DNA from: Methylothermaceae bacterium
GTDB taxonomy: Bacteria; Pseudomonadota; Gammaproteobacteria; Methylococcales; Methylothermaceae
Assembly: GCA_027024125.1 (NCBI GenBank)
Contig: JALVSV010000164.1
Span: 1 to 6,058 of the forward strand
Length of the DNA stretch: 6,058 bases
Direction: 5' to 3'
Shown: piece after piece, positions 5,022-6,058 of the stretch
Numbering within the stretch: position 1 is the first letter of the stretch
Layout of the letters: every line of letters starts with the position of its first letter
Notes under the pieces: model-generated
Databases searched by the model: none
Seen by the model: the letters and a program-made list of their open reading frames with translations, nothing else
What the model was told of the DNA's origin: nothing
Made by a program: the position numbers and the translations under genes

Positions 5022-6058
5022 CGAGGTGAATTTCAACGTAGGATTCCTGGCGTAGTTTGCGCAGCCACAATTCCGTTTCTTCTTCGGTCTTGCGCCGGAT
5101 CAGATTTTCTTTGGCCTGTTTTTTTCGAAATTCCAGGGTATCGTCACGATTTTTGCGCTCCAGGACCTGGATAATGTGCCAGCCGAAAGGGGTCTGGACC
5201 GGCTGTGAAATTTCCCCCGGTCGCAGGTTTTCCATTGCTGCAGCAAAGGCTGGCACCACAACCTCGGGACTGATCCAGCCCAGGTCTCCCCCCTTGACTG
5301 CGGACACGGTGTCGTCAGAATAGGCTTCGGCCAGGGCCGCGAAATCCCCTCCCTGATCGATACGTTGTTTGATCAATTCGAGGCGGTGTTTTGCTTCTTC
5401 ATCGTCAACCAGTTCGTTGGTCTTGATGAGGATGTGGCGAACATGGGTTTCGGTGACGATATGTTTTTCCGCGCCTTTTCTATCCAGTAATTTGATAATG
5501 TGAAAGCCACTGGGGCTGCGTATCGGACCTCGTACCTCGCCTTTTTCCATGTGAGTGACGACTTCAACGAAGAGCGTTGGAATGGCATCCAGTTTGCGCC
5601 ATCCCAGGTCGCCCCCTTTCAGCGCTTGAGCGCCATCTGAAACAGCAATGGCAGTCTGGTGGAAATCTTGCCCCTGCTGCAATTCTGCGACCACCTGCTC
5701 GGCTTTGCGTCTGGCCTTCTGAACCGTCTCGGGAGAAGCCGCCTCTGGAGTGGAGATCAGAATATGCCCCAAGTGATATTCGACCGCCTGGGAAGGATCC
5801 ATTTGTGCCTCTGTTTCTAGAAAGTGGGTGATTTCCCGTTCGCTCACCTCAACTTGGGATTGAACCATGTTGGCGCGGAGGCGATTGAGCATGATTTCTT
5901 CCCGCAGGTTTTCAACGAACCGATCATAATTCATACCCTGTTGTTCGACCGCATGTCGAAAGGTCTCCAGATCCATATTGTTACGGCCGGCCAGATCCAG
6001 CAAAGCCTGACGCAGGGTCTCGTCATCGACCTGGATGCCGCTTTTTTTCGCCAGTTGC
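5014..6058 (-). CDS. surA: Periplasmic chaperone / peptidyl-prolyl isomerase SurA (5' end outside window)
   Basis: SurA escorts unfolded beta-barrel proteins, including LptD and porins, through the periplasm to the BAM complex. The 347 C-terminal residues are visible; the signal peptide and roughly the first 80-90 residues lie beyond the right edge. The reading frame is open to position 6058 (it reads QLAKKSGIQV at the edge), so the TTG at 6003 is not the start. In visible numbering, the remaining N-terminal chaperone segment is about 1-85, the first parvulin domain about 93-193 (GHILI, LKGGDLGW, GFHIIKL) and the second about 204-303 (VRHILIK, VKGGDLGW, FGWHIIQVLE), followed by the C-terminal helix and strand (ELWLRKLRQESYVEIHL) that packs back on the chaperone core. 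Both GGDLGW loops are intact. Order surA-pdxA-rsmA matches E. coli, so lptD is expected just to the right. Confidence 0.96.
   Translation of the reverse strand, partial: QLAKKSGIQVDDETLRQALLDLAGRNNMDLETFRHAVEQQGMNYDRFVENLREEIMLNRLRANMVQSQVEVSEREITHFLETEAQMDPSQAVEYHLGHILISTPEAASPETVQKARRKAEQVVAELQQGQDFHQTAIAVSDGAQALKGGDLGWRKLDAIPTLFVEVVTHMEKGEVRGPIRSPSGFHIIKLLDRKGAEKHIVTETHVRHILIKTNELVDDEEAKHRLELIKQRIDQGGDFAALAEAYSDDTVSAVKGGDLGWISPEVVVPAFAAAMENLRPGEISQPVQTPFGWHIIQVLERKNRDDTLEFRKKQAKENLIRRKTEEETELWLRKLRQESYVEIHLDE

Overview
The window looks like chromosomal DNA of a Gammaproteobacterium. The main reason is the minus-strand order surA > pdxA > rsmA (ksgA), the core of the lptD-surA-pdxA-rsmA-apaG-apaH cluster known from Escherichia coli and relatives. 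The proteins agree with this: GloA carries its four metal ligands at the same residue numbers as the E. coli enzyme, and PdxA begins in the same register. Genus cannot be named from the sequence. Genes are roughly half G+C; the first 300 bases are about 34% G+C by hand count. I see no RNA gene, CRISPR array, insertion sequence or phage gene.

Layout: positions 1-300 are AT-rich and noncoding, and lead into one plus-strand gene (301-1575). This encodes an outer-membrane lipoprotein with a von Willebrand factor A-like domain with a complete metal site, two calcium-binding thrombospondin type 3-like repeats and a C-terminal OmpA peptidoglycan-binding domain. A strong 28-bp palindrome (1606-1633) serves as a shared terminator. 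Every gene to its right is on the minus strand. Reading leftward from the right edge: surA (its 5' end lies outside the window), pdxA (8-nt overlap with surA), rsmA (14-nt overlap with pdxA), a 96-nt gap with a 16-bp palindrome and a candidate promoter, a small unrecognised lipoprotein gene, gloA (10 nt further on), a 131-bp gap with a good sigma-32-type heat-shock promoter, and a small heat-shock protein gene (hsp20).

How the genes fit together: SurA (periplasmic outer-membrane-protein chaperone), PdxA (vitamin B6 synthesis) and RsmA (16S rRNA dimethylation) appear co-transcribed with tight translational coupling. Where E. coli has apaG and apaH, this genome has an unknown lipoprotein and glyoxalase I, probably a second transcription unit. 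hsp20 appears to be a separate heat-inducible unit. The theme is envelope maintenance and stress housekeeping. No clear new multi-gene system is visible. The points most worth a second look are the von Willebrand A/OmpA lipoprotein, the unknown lipoprotein in the apaGH position, the hydrophilic insertion in PdxA, and the regulatory palindromes.
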